DNA from: Chelonoidis abingdonii
Lineage: Eukaryota > Chordata > Testudines > Testudinidae
Assembly: GCF_003597395.2 (NCBI RefSeq)
Contig: NC_133778.1
Coordinates: 25,581,710-25,645,709 of the forward strand
DNA: 64,000 bases
Direction of reading: 5' to 3'
Both the position numbers and the translations under genes were made by a program. How positions within the stretch are numbered: the stretch's first letter is position 1; every line of letters starts with the position of its first letter. This document shows positions 36,276-47,159 of the stretch, one piece after another. Under the pieces are notes generated by a model that was not told where the DNA came from, made no database searches, and worked only from the letters and a program-made list of their open reading frames with translations.

Positions 36276-36949
36276 AGGTCAATATTAGAATTATAGTCCT
36301 AGGACCTAAATATGCATGTATCTTGCAGGAATTTTCATTCCCTGAATGCTGTCAGTAGATAGTTTTTAAAATATGCTAGAACTAAATATCTTTTGTCTAT
36401 ATCCTACTTAAAAGAGTAGTTCTTGAAAGATGCATTCTGCGCTTTGCAAATTTGTTGGTGTCCTAAGTGCATTAGCCAAGGAGGCGGTTTGAAATGCAGA
36501 CACATTTGAAATGCAGGAGATCACACACAGGCTGTTACCTGGGCATCCCTGTGCATTCAGGCTGTTTCACTGTGATAGAGAGAGAACGAGGTGGCTTTGA
36601 AAGAAGTCTGTGATAAATAGCCAAGCACTTCTTTTATTCCCCTGCACAGGCTCAACAGGCGTTTTGGCACACATCATTTAAAACCTTCTATAGAGTCTGT
36701 AGCTACCCTCCTACTATATTATTTCAAGAATTAACCAAGAGAAGTTTATTTTTGTCATTGAAATTTCTCAGGTGTCATAGTCTAGGCACAATGTGCACTG
36801 AATATCTGATGCTTCCTTTCTAACAAGAATGCACCTGGAGTTTAAGAATAAATAAATCAATAAATGTTATGCCTGTGTGAGAATAAATGAATCCCATTTG
36901 GCTCAAGGAAGTGTTAATTCCTACAAAAAAAATTAAATTGTTGTTGGAA
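36276..36949. other. Unique sequence, nothing recognised
   Basis: An A-run and an aataaataaatcaataaat patch at 36850 only. Confidence 0.4.
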
Positions 36950-37750
36950 TTGTTTGTTTCTTAAAAAAAAAAAGTCTCCGAAAAAATCAGGTAGCTCCTG
37001 GTGCCTGTTTCAGTGGCTTTGCATCATTCATTTTAAATTCTTTCTATGGGTTTATAAAGAGTATAGGGCCAGAATTTGTGGCAATTTAGCTTGCTCTTTC
37101 AGAAAACATACAGTATAAAGGACTGATATGAAAAAAACTCGATACGGAGTTTTACATTGGCCTAGTATGCAGGCTAGGTGGTTTAAAGGGACCCAAGAAC
37201 CAGGAAGTCCAAAGTTAGAACCTCAGATTTACAGTGCCCATGAATAGAGTACAGCAGTGAACATACCATTAAAGTAACTAATTCACTGCTTTTCTAAACT
37301 ACACACCTTGTTAGACTGTAAGCTCTTTGAGGCCAGGACAATATATTTGTTGTGTATGTGCATTGTGCCTAGCACAGTCAGCTCCTGCTTTATAACTGAA
37401 GCTCAGAAGTGCTATTGCCATCAAATAATAAAATGCTGTTGGCTTCTACAAAGGAAGCCACAGATAAACTAGCTAATTCATATTGCTACAGTACTGTGTA
37501 CACAATGCACAGGAGCAGGTCTGAGCTCTTGCTGCATTCTGATGTAGCAAGAAAGTGTCACGCTTCACATGATCTATTGTTTTTTTAAAATAGTGCATTT
37601 ATATGTATATTGTGTAAATAAATGCAAGGCTTTGGGGAAAATGGAAAACCTCTATGGGGGAAATCCTGCTCCCCTCCCTCAGCCCTCCATGGACAAAGAA
37701 ATGCTGGTGCAGTGGCTCTGCACAACCTCCCTGCTGGCCACCAGCAAAAG
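36950..37750 (+). repeat. Diverged direct repeat, copy A (partner 50420-51070)
   Basis: Collinear blocks shared with copy B: gggtttataaagagtatagggcc/gggcttataaaaatgtatagagcc, a taaaggac block, gttttacattggc/actttacattatac, ccaagaaccaggaagtccaaag/ccagaaccaagaaggccaaag, cttgctgcattctgatgta/cttgctgcttccaatgtaa, and gcaaggctttgggg..ctccctcagccctccatgga/gaaaggctttggct..ttccctcagaactccatgga. The order and spacing hold over about 600 bp. Either an unnamed old repeat family or a local duplication. An L2-like tail (37305-37440) adds about 128 bp here. Confidence 0.65.
37305..37440 (+). repeat. L2/MIR-type LINE 3' tail
   Basis: Phrases ttagactgtaagctctttga, ggccaggacaat and cattgtgcctagcacagt, ending in tcaaataataaaatg, follow the L2 tail order. 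It sits inside copy A of the diverged direct repeat, where copy B has a gap of matching size. Confidence 0.65.
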
Positions 37751-40424
37751 GGATTCTGACTGGAGTATAAGTCAAGTGGCTGGATCTCCTAGCTAGCAGT
37801 TTCTTCTTCCTTGGTCTCTGTTACTATCTGGCAAAATGTGCAGCCCTAGGATCAGATGGGCATAAAGGAGTTTTCAACCCTTCCCTCTTCCTGAGAGAAA
37901 AGAGGTCCAAAAATCAGACACTGCAATTTTCTGGGAAGATTTGAGGGCTTTTTATTGTATCCAAAGCAGTTCGCCTATCCCTATACATTATACAAAAAAG
38001 TGAGTACTTGTAAATAAGTATCACACAGTAGTAATCAGAGAATACAAGAGTTTCCCCTTAGACATAGAATAGGAGATGTCTGTCATAACTATGTCAGAAC
38101 AATTGGCCTATTGTTGACTTTTTAATAGCTTCTTATTCTGCACATTGTTCTAAACATTTATTTGTCAGGTATTTTTCATTTGTCAGGTTTTTTTGGGGAA
38201 AATGTCAGTGTTCTTTAGGTGAAATGGAAAGATTTTTTTGTTCACTGTTTGCAAAGTAAGATTTAAATTGCAAAGAATGATAGAGATTATTTTGAAGAAA
38301 ATATATAGGGATATATAAAGACTTCCCTTGTTTACACTTTCATTTCTTCCATACTAGAGTAAAAAAGGTGTCACATCTTTCTGCCTTCAAAGTAGACAGG
38401 TAAATGCTTGCAAGTGCAGTCTGTAAGTGGCTTACTCACACAATCACTACTGCTCTATGCATTAAGCTTCTGAAATCATTGTCTTTTCACCGATTCATAT
38501 ATTCAATTGCATGTTCATTTATAGTGTTCTTGAGTGAGCATTTTATCATGCACATTCCCTCTGGAAAGCATTGTCCAAAATCCCTCCTTAGTCATCAGAA
38601 GCATGCTAGCCTTAATCTTCTTGGCATAAATGTGGAAGGCTGTCATCTCTTGAGAATAGGCTGTTTTTTCATCTCAATGTTTTTTCAAGTGATAAAGCAA
38701 AACTGGGGCTTCTTATCTGGCATGGAACCAACAGAGTGTTAGTCACATGGGGAAAGATTTCAGTCATTCATAAAAGTTTAAAAAAACAACATGAAATGCA
38801 GACAAATAACTGTGCCTAAGGTTAAGTTCTGTTTTCACGGCCATATATACAACAGGAGTAACTTGATAGTTTGGCTTCATATCTTGATCATGAGAATGAT
38901 TCAGGTGCTTCTATCTGAAAACAAATTGTTACAGTATGACTAACCTGTTCAGACAAGTGCACTATTAACTCAGTGTATAGCCCAGGTGTCTGATTAATAA
39001 TGGAGAGATGATTGCTCTCTTTGGGATAAGAACTTAATATTTTGTGCAGGTTTTTTATCCCTCCCTCCCTCTCCCCTCCATCTCCCCCTCCCCCCCCCCC
39101 TCAGCTCCCCCCCGCTTTTCTTGTTTGTATCACAAAGATTCCAAGCAAAACTGAATTTTTATAAAAATGAATTAAGCTTCCTGGGCCAGACCTTCAGTGT
39201 GTATAAAATCATGGAGCTTCTTTTAACTCATAGTTACCTCAACTTCAATGGAGATAGATTAGTGTACACCAGCTAAGCATCTAGTCCCATAAGTGCAATA
39301 ATAATGCACTTTTACAGCCATGTGTTATTGATTTTATATATGCATTTTTGTTACTGAAACAGTGACCAAAGGAGAGTGGTTTGGGACTACAAAATTCTAT
39401 CCCATCAGTCAGTGAACCAGTTTGGTGGCTGCTAGAAAAGAGAAAGCAGCTCCCAAAAATCTAGCTCCAGTCTCTTTTGGACCTGAAATCTCACTGATTA
39501 TCCTGAAAAGGGTTGTAAGATACAGGTGCTTGTTTGGTTTGTTTGTATTTATTTTGCAGCAAATACCATTCCAACTGCACAAATTCCCTCCTGTTGTGAG
39601 TTTCAAAATGGCAACCCACAAAGATCACACCACGAGCAAGGGACAGATCTTCAGCTGGTGTAAATTGACATAGCTCCACCAATTGAAGATTTGCCTCCAA
39701 TTTACATATGAATCAAATAAAACATCCTTTTTTTCTCCAAACATATCAGATTGTATATTCAGAACAGAGGCATGAAAGGATTCTGATAAAGTAAAATAAT
39801 CATTACTCTTTGTTGCCACCCTGGAGAAAAATGATAGTGAACAGCTTAGCTCTGGTTTCAGCCACTCACCAGGACCTTTTCTCCTTTCACTTTTAAATAG
39901 TTTTCTCCTCATATAATCAAATTTTCAAAATAAAAATAAGAGACAGAATTACTTCTTTTAGAACAAAGTGATTCAAAACAAAGCACACAGTATAGAGTAG
40001 GATACATCTATAATTACATACATGTTCCCCTGAAAGCATTATTTAAAAACAAAATCCTACAAATTTGAATCACCCCATTTCCATAGGAAGAACTAAAGGA
40101 GTTGGTCAGAAGGAAGAAAACTCCATAACTGTTTCTACACAACGGAACTACATCATTGTAACTGGACCAGTCTGATTGAATCAGTGCAGGCTGATGTGAT
40201 GCATTACATCCCCATTAACTATGTGGATTTTCCATGTTAACTATTGCAAACCCTGTGATTGTTCAAACTATTCCCAAATGACAAGTGCAATTATATGGAG
40301 CAGGTGCACATTGTATATCGTGTATATTTCCACCTATTCATTGCTTGCTTTGATCCATGGGATGCTGTGAAAGAGTCTATCCTGGCAATTAGCTACAAAC
40401 ACGTCCTGAGGGATAGGAGCTAAG
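37751..40424. other. AT-rich unique sequence with a pyrimidine tract
   Basis: Old repeat relics at 39180-39300 and 39650-39720 (ctggtgtaaattgacatagctcc). The 112-codon plus frame at 38404 lacks a domain. Confidence 0.4.
39055..39118. repeat. C/T-rich polypyrimidine tract
   Basis: Over 60 bases almost purely C and T, including a 12-C run; could form triplex or i-motif DNA. Confidence 0.9.
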
Positions 40425-40500
40425 GGCTTGTCTACATGAGAAAGTTGCACTGATTTACCTTCAACTGATTTTTAAACAGATTCATTTAAACCAGTGCAAA
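40425..40500. repeat. Old amniote repeat relic ('gggcttgtctacat')
   Basis: Starts agggcttgtctacatgag and ends ttaaaccagtgcaaaa, matching a familiar old turtle/bird/crocodile repeat. Confidence 0.45.
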
Positions 40501-40555
40501 AAACCCCAAACAAACAAACAAAAAAACCCCAAAAACCTGTTTGGACACTTTTATA

Positions 40556-40738
40556 TGCAGTGTTGTAGCAGTGCCAGTCCAGAGAAACAAGGTGGGTGAG
40601 GTAATATGTTTTATTAGACCAACGTCTGTTGGTAAATAAGATAGGCTTTCAAGCTTACAAAGAGATGAAGAAAATAAAAGATATTGCCTCATCCAGCTTC
40701 TCTCTCTAATATCCTGGGACTGGCATACTCTTATTACA
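40556..40738. mobile_element. Fold-back Penelope-type end copy, third hairpin
   Basis: Left arm tgcagtgttgtagcagtgcc to gtaatatgttttatta (40556-40617), then a body (gaccaacgtctgttgg, ggctttcaagcttaca), then from about 40673 to 40738 an inverted copy of the left arm (aaaagatattgcctcatcc..ctctctctaatatcctgggactggca). Both ends carry the head here. The family is the 'ggtgggtgaggtaatatcttttattggaccaac' type common in turtles. A flanking pair acttttat/actcttat is a weak target-duplication candidate. Confidence 0.7.
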
Positions 40739-40828
40739 GTCTAACAGTGTCTTACTTTGGTTCAGCTTAAATTTGCTACTAATTTATTTAAGAGAGTCAC
40801 CAGGACTTTGAAGGCCTTGAGCATGAAA

Positions 40829-41001
40829 ATCACAGAATATCAGGATTGGAAGATTATCTAGTCCAACCCCCTGCTCAAAGCAGGACCAATCCACAGAAAA
40901 GATTTTTGCACCACATCCTTAAATGCCCCTCCTTAAGGACTGAACTCACAATGCTAGGTTTAGCAGGCCAGTGCTCAAACCACTGAGCTATCTGTCCCCC
41001 A
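40829..41001 (-). mobile_element. tRNA-derived SINE with CR1-like tail (tortoise pol III SINE type)
   Basis: Read on the minus strand it starts gggggacagatagctcagtg. The A box (tagctcagtgg) is the complement of 40980-40990 and the B box (gagttcagtcc) the complement of 40938-40947, followed by an 'aaggaggggcat' spacer. Its 3' part (left side, 40829-40890: atcacagaatatcagg..ggaagattatctagtccaacc) copies a CR1 3' end, which explains how CR1 machinery could mobilise it. Pol III boxes are near consensus. It is a retroposon and not a functional tRNA gene, because the acceptor stem cannot close. Confidence 0.85.
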
Positions 41002-41458
41002 CAGAAAAAGGAAGGCAATAGCTGGGTTTAGAAACAAACAAAAACCCCACTGCCTTTTTCCAACTAATTTTTTTTGGAGAATGTTTCATTTATGTTGTGA
41101 AAAGCCAGTAGTGATTTTTTAAATTTAAATTTATTTATTTTACATAGCTCTAGAACTTGTACAGGTCACTCAGCAACCATCTTATAAGAAGATCGGTCAT
41201 AAAATGGGAACAGTTTTCATGCAACTTTTCGTGAAAAATTCATCTCTTTTTCCTGTCAAAATTTTGAATTCCAATGAACAATGCTGAAAAAAAAAATCTA
41301 AATTCAGAACCTTTCAACCAGCTTCATTTATGTCATAATGGCATAATAAATTATACAAAACTGTATACAAAAAGAAGTAGATGTTCTTATAAATACAATA
41401 TCTAGAGTTACCATTTTTAAAGTAAGTTTTAGAAAGGATGTAAGGTATAACCCAACCT
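41002..41458. other. AT-rich unique sequence, nothing recognised
   Basis: Leads directly into the telomere-like tract. Confidence 0.4.
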
Positions 41459-41494
41459 CTAACCCTAACCCTAACCCTAACCCTAACCCTAACC
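41459..41494 (-). repeat. Interstitial telomeric repeat, six TTAGGG units (minus strand)
   Basis: Six uninterrupted CTAACC units on the plus strand (TTAGGG on the minus strand), preceded by a degenerate cccaacctctaacc start at 41451. TTAGGG is the vertebrate telomere repeat. It abuts the GC-rich element at 41500-42262. Confidence 0.95.
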
Positions 41495-41499
41495 GACTG

Positions 41500-42262
41500 G
41501 CTGGCTACAAGCAGGGGAGTGCAGCAAGGGTTGGCTGGAGACAGGGCAGGGGGTGCAGGGCTGGTGTGGGCAGGAGTGTGGGGGGGGCTGGCTGAATTTG
41601 GGCAAGGCCACAGGGGTGTGTGGCAGGGGTTGGCTGGAGACAGGCAGGGGGTTTGGCAGGGGCTGGCTATGGGCAGGGGGTGCAGAACTGGCTGCAGATG
41701 GGGGGGCAGGGCTGGTGCGGGCAGGGCAGGGGGTGCAGCAGAGGCAGCTGGAGCCCCGGCCGTTTAAATAGCCCCCAAGTCTTCCACTATCCCAGGGCTC
41801 TGGGGGCTATTTAAAGGGCCCGGGGGTCCCCTGCTTCTACCCCGCCCCGGACCTTTTAAATAGCCGCAGGAGCCCTGGGAAATGCATGGGGGCAGCAGGG
41901 CTCCGGCAGCTGTTTAAAGGACAGGGTGGCAGAGGCAGCTGGAGCCCTGGCTCTTTAAATAGCCCCCGGAGCCCCCCGCTATCCCAGGGCTCTGGGGACT
42001 ATTTAAAGGGCCTGGAGCTCCAGCCAGGAAAGCAGGGCCGCTGGGCTTGCAGCGCTCTGGCCAGAGCTCCAGCCAGGGCTGTGGGGCAGCCGCGCTCCCA
42101 CCAGCGCTTTGGTCAGGGGAGCGGGGCCATGGAAGACCCCGGAGCAGACCTCAGCTGGGGTAAGTAAAAAAAATTGAAAAGGTGCCTAAGGCGCAGGGCC
42201 CTCTTAGGCACGGGGCCCGATTCCCGGGAATCGGCTGAATCGGCTTAAAGCCGACCCTGCCA
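41500..42262 (-). mobile_element. GC-rich interspersed element with internal tandem and inverted repeats
   Basis: The left part (41510-41745) is a degenerate minisatellite of gggttggctggagacagg- and gcagggggtgcag-type units. The middle (41750-42010) holds two palindromes built on tttaaatagccccc / gggggctatttaaa (41762-41818 and 41954-42005). The right end (42180-42262) reads gtgcctaaggcgcagggccc, cccgattcccgggaatcgg and cggcttaaagccgaccctg, the wording of an abundant turtle element's end. Orientation is given by that end being recalled as the element's start, so the TTAGGG tract would lie at its tail. No terminal inverted repeat joins the two ends. Overlapping frames are composition artefacts. 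Confidence 0.55.
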
Positions 42263-42860
42263 GATAAGCAAACTGAAGAAACAATTGGGGTCAGTTACAA
42301 GACAGTGGGGAAACTATTAACTTTGCTCATCCTATATCATGTCTCCAATGAAGTGTTACAGCTGCCCTGCCAATGCTGGGAATGAAGAGTTCAGAAGAAC
42401 ATGAGTTAAAAATCCCTGCAGAGGCTGACGGTGGGAGAGGTTGACAGAGACCAACTCTGTGGATGACTCTGAAAGAGTTGGGTCTTTCCACAGGTCCAGG
42501 CAATGATAAGTCATAGCAACAGCTTGTAGACTTTCTTTTTTTTTTAATTAAGGGCTGTTTCCCTGAAATGGTTTTGTCTTAAATAAATAATACTCTGCTT
42601 TAAGAAAGCTGTTTGGTTACTGGATATCACTGTCATTGCTCCTGGAGGGGATGGATCTGCAGGTACGGAACCAAATTTAGGCCTTTTGAAGTAGCCATGG
42701 TTGATCCCAGGGGAGTAGATCCTAGGGACCAGTCTGAAAATGGGAGAATTGTGTGATTCAATTTCAAGAAGGGCAATAGCTCAAGGCCTAAAATCTGAGG
42801 GGGCAGGAGGTGCAGCTGAAGACAAAAGGGTCAGGAGGTGCAGTTAGCCTGGAAATTATG
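42263..42860 (+). mobile_element. Possible LTR part (R/U5 side)
   Basis: A polyadenylation-like cttaaataaataatactctg near 42578-42597, followed by ctttaagaaagctgtttggttactg and tcattgctcctggagggga, resembles an LTR 3' half that I recall from turtles. The 5' half is not recognised and may be displaced by the GC-rich element at 41500-42262. Confidence 0.4.
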
Positions 42861-43041
42861 ACATTGGCCATATGTGTGGAAGATAAAATTGGCTCTATAC
42901 ACTTCAATTACTTATATATTTTACTTCCACAAATATGCTCTGTACCATATCTGAGAAAAGTGCTTGAAATTGCATGTAAATGATACATCACTGTCCATCA
43001 ATGCTCCTAAATGTACTGTGTTCCTTGGCCATACCCAAGGA

Positions 43042-43410
43042 CACAGGCACTGACTCTGTGGGTGCTCCAGGGCTGAAGCACCCACAGAAAACAATTAGTG
43101 GGTGCTTAGCACCCACGAGCAGCCAGCTCCCCGTATCATCCCCCAGCGCATCCCATCTGCTGGCGGCTCCACCGATCAATTCTTCCCTTCCCACCTGCCA
43201 TAATTAGCTGTTTTGCAGCGTGCAGGAGGCGCTGGTGGGGAGGAAGAGGAGCAGGGAAGGGGCATGCTCGGAGGATGGGACAGAACTGGGAGGGAAGAGT
43301 CGGGGCAGAGGTGAGTGGGGGTGGGAAGAAGTGGGTGGTGGTGGGGGTTTGGGGAATGGGGGCAAGTGGAGGAGGGCGGAGTGGGGGGTTGAGCACCCCC
43401 AGCGCCTGTG
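43042..43410. mobile_element. Non-autonomous hAT-type transposon, 369 bp
   Basis: Termini cacaggcactg (43042-43052) and cagcgcctgtg (43400-43410) are inverted copies with one mismatch. Perfect 8-bp target duplications cccaagga lie at 43034-43041 and 43411-43418. Sub-terminal copies gtgggtgctccagggc / gagcaccccc extend the symmetry. The right half is a G-rich block (ggtggtggtgggggtttgggg). It is a different family from the 24290 element. The 109- and 120-codon proline-rich frames on its minus strand are artefacts of the G-rich block. Confidence 0.9.
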
Positions 43411-43739
43411 CCCAAGGATCTGGGATGCTTTTGGCTATGTGAAGATATATTATACATGTAAACATGAAAAATAAACAGCCGTTTCATGTTGTGAAAGGTT
43501 CTGTTTCTAGCTGTAACCACAGGTTCCAACATATACATATAGCAGTGCCTGAAGTATATTTTTGCTAATCAGATTAAGACTAGTGGTTGCCCAAGTCCGT
43601 CCAGATGGCCAAATGCTGCCCAGGGATTTCTTCAAATGTGCAGCTTGTAGATTGGACAGTAGAGATCGTTAAAAATGGTCTTTTAATCATGATGATCTTT
43701 TCAAAATATGTTATGTATTTTTTCTTTTCATTTTCACTG

Positions 43740-43835
43740 ATTCCAAGGCAAGAAAGGACATTAGCGATCATCTAGTTTGACCTCCTATGTAACACAGGCC
43801 ATAGAACTTCCCCATCATAATTCCTACAACACATC
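43740..43835 (-). repeat. CR1 3' end fragment
   Basis: gattccaaggcaagaaaggacat, gatcatctagtttgacctcc and cacaggccatagaacttcccc follow the complement of a CR1 3' UTR and terminus. Confidence 0.75.
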
Positions 43836-46800
43836 GTTTTGAAATTTTTTTATTTTGTTTCTGTGAGAAAGTCAGTGTTAGTTCATTACCTACTCTCACA
43901 GAAAATTAAAAACTGAGAGAAAGGATGTTTTTTTTTAATTATTTCATTTTGAATTATTTTGGTAGAATGAAATCAAACCTGAAAAATTATTTAAAAAAAA
44001 TAATTTTGGTAACCACCCTTCTTGAAAAAAAAATCTTAGAAAAGATTTGGAAAACAGGCACATTGGAAACTGTTGTTGCTAAAGTCCTCTTTTTCCTATT
44101 AAAAATGAAGGTAAATGTATTTCATTCTGCTCTAGTTCATACAGATTATATAAAGCCCTTAGGCATCTGCTAAATTACCAATTAGGCTCTTGTTTGGTTA
44201 AAATTTGGGTGCCTTGATCTGTGCTTTTAGTTCCTTATGTAACACACATTTTGTTTTTAACAAAATCATGCTGAAAAAAAATGATTAGCTAGTCATGATA
44301 TATACCCAATCAAAGTTATAAGAGGAAACTTGATAACATATCTTCCAGTATAGAGCCAATTGACCACTTCAGAATGTGCGTGTATTAGATTAGACCCCCT
44401 CTACAATAACTACAAAAAAAAAAAAAAATCACACAGGACTCAAACCACTGCATGTGGAACTGAGATAAATTCTTGCTAACCTTATAACACAGGCTTTGAA
44501 GGGATTTCTTCCAGAAGTCAGTGGGGTTTTGAAAAACAAACAGGACACTCCAATTAACTGGAAAATATCCGTTTGGCAGGGCTTGGAGGCCTTTTTTTTT
44601 TTTTTTCTGCAGCTAAAGGTTTTAATCTTAATGATCCCATATTGGCCTAGGTCATTAGACTCTGTGCAAAAGTGGAATGCACCACTATTAATACCACAGG
44701 GAAATGGGATTCAAAGACATTTACAATCTAATACAGAATTATAGCAATAATGTGGTAGATCCTCCAGGCAATATACATGCTACTGAACTAGGGAGGTGAC
44801 ACATAGTGGCTTTATTATTTATCCAAGTAAAAAGTATGTTATGAATATAAGTAAAGAACACATTTTGCAGAATTTTATACATCATGCTTAATTGGCAAGA
44901 CTTAGTGTATCTGCCATCGTTACAGGATAGTTATAGAAATATTTTTTAGAAGTTCAACTTAATCAGAATGTTCTAATTCTATTACTTGGTGTAATATTGC
45001 TGTAATTCATTATAGACACAAGCATTAGTAATAGAGCTGCTAGAATAGTTTGGGTAGAAACCTGAAATAATCCAAGTTCAGGGTCTCTCTGAGTTTTACC
45101 CAAACCCACAAATAATTAGCCAAGTCCTTTAAAGTTATATGGCCAGGCTATCCACAGAGGTATCATGTTGCAGGGCACCTATCCTATCGATTTCCTCTTG
45201 TCACAAGGACATTTTGACTGATACCCACCCATGTTTGCAAATATTTGCCCCTGTGTCTTGCAGGTAGGTTGTCCCTCCATTGCCTCTGAACTCTTCAAGT
45301 AACTATCTGTGCCCCACATGAGGACTAAAACCTTATGGATTCTGTTTGGATAACGACCATGACATGAACCTTGCAGGACATGTGCTGGCCTTGATCCAGC
45401 TTGCAGCAAAATGCTGAAGACCACTTCCCCTCCCTCCCATGCATTCCCATTGTGCATCTGGGAGCGATCAGCACTTTGCAATCAATGCCTAGGACACACA
45501 GTGTATTTGATGAGGTGCTTATCATTATTATTAAACATCTGAATGGTAAAAATAATCAAATAGGTAGTGGGCCATGTCCCACAGGCATTTCACCAGTAGA
45601 ACTCCCATTGACTGAAAAGGGAACTCCAGATGCAGAGTTCTTCCAGGCTGGGTCCAATATAGAGAAAAAAATATCAAGTACTATGCAATGAATAAGATGA
45701 GTCAGACAACAGCCAAGTGTCTTCCTTATCAGGAAAGCAAAATAATGTGCAAGACAGTGGACTCATTAATCACATAACTAGTCCCATTGATTTCATTTGG
45801 GATTACTTACATTGGTAAGGTCTATGGACTATGGTGCTATCACTAACACTGTGTTTGGTTACATTTTCAGGTTAATCGGCATTAAAATTACACACACACA
45901 CACACACACTCTGTCTATTAAATACAGCCCATTACTAAAATGAATGCAATGACTTATATTTTCCATAACAATACAGGAAAGTTAGCCACACATTTTCCAT
46001 TACTTTTAAGATGAGTGACTAATTCTACTACACCAGAATTACTACAAAGGATGTAAAGAAAATTATGATTGCATTACAGTGCATTAGATATTTCTATGGC
46101 AGTAAATATAGAACATTCATAAGCATATTTTGTCCCTGATAGGTACCATTTTATAAGTCAGCCTCTGCACACTCTAAGGGAGAAGTTTGCTTCCGTAATA
46201 ATCAGCTTAAGCCTCTTCAGTACTCAAGAGCCCCTTTGATATTTAAAACTGAAATGTTTGATCAGCCCAATGTGAAGTTAGACAAGGAATGGACAGTGTT
46301 TGTTACCTGAGTCCACAGAAAAACTTCTGAGATGAGATTTTATCATGTGATTTGAGAATATTGAATAGGCTAACATAACATGGGTCCTTCACAGTAGAAT
46401 AAAGTTTAAATCTATTCCTAGTATCTCACTAAGAGAGGTGCCTTCTCAGTCTTCTGTATTATCAGCGCTTCCATATTCCAAGGTCTCTTCTGAGCAGCGC
46501 AGTTGTCAAAAGTTTACTGGGCTTGACTGACTTTCTGAAGAGTTATTCCATGTTTCTTTGTTTACCCACTGGTTGAACTCAGGCTGTGTTTCTGAATTGT
46601 ATACGGCTTATCACAGCACCTGACCTATGAGATCACATTACCTTGAGAGAGTGTGTTTTTATAAATGGCTTTTGCAGAATTATTCCCACTGGTCCTTCAA
46701 ATATATTTGAATAGAGACTGCCAGCAGCCCCTATTCCTTTCCAATCTTATGAGGGAAGAGTTTATATCCCTGGTTCCCTTTCACATCATCCCTTTGCGTT

Positions 46801-47159
46801 GCTTACAATTCCTAGCAATCTCCCAGAGCACAACTCCCAAATGATCCCTGTGCTGGGCCAAAACTAAGAATAGAATAATGGCGGATCTGGAGGCTGCCTT
46901 AACAAGCCTGTACATCCTGTTCTAACCTGATAAAAAGAAATTCAGGTCAGAATGAGGATTTTCAACAACTATTTCTCCTAAGAATTGAAAATGGAAACCT
47001 GTGCACAAGAGCATTGCAGTTAGCTATATTTTAATTTTGTCTAATTTGCCAAATATCTTGTCTTGCCCACCTGATGCTGATAGGCAAGGTATATGCTCTT
47101 GCCAAGGCTGTAGTCATTAGCTGAGCACTGACAAATTCATAGCTGGAAACCAGACCAGT
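43836..47159. other. AT-rich unique sequence with an AC microsatellite
   Basis: Relics of the cccattga(c/t)t repeat at 45600 and 45785. The minus-strand frames at 45179-45525 have no domain that I recognise. No gene called. Confidence 0.4.
45889..45910. repeat. (AC)n microsatellite
   Basis: About eleven uninterrupted AC units. Confidence 0.9.

Noticed and set aside
40929..41001. tRNA gene on the minus strand
   Set aside because: A and B boxes are present but the acceptor stem cannot pair and a CR1-like tail follows; it is a SINE head.
41459..41494. True chromosome end
   Set aside because: Only six repeat units with normal sequence on both sides; an interstitial tract.
43136..43538. Proline-rich frames of 109 and 120 codons
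   Set aside because: They read through the G-rich half of the 369-bp hAT-type element on the minus strand; composition artefact.
45179..45525. Transposase remnant on the minus strand
   Set aside because: A Harbinger-like reading was considered, but no catalytic triad or known motif could be placed and no terminal repeats were found nearby.
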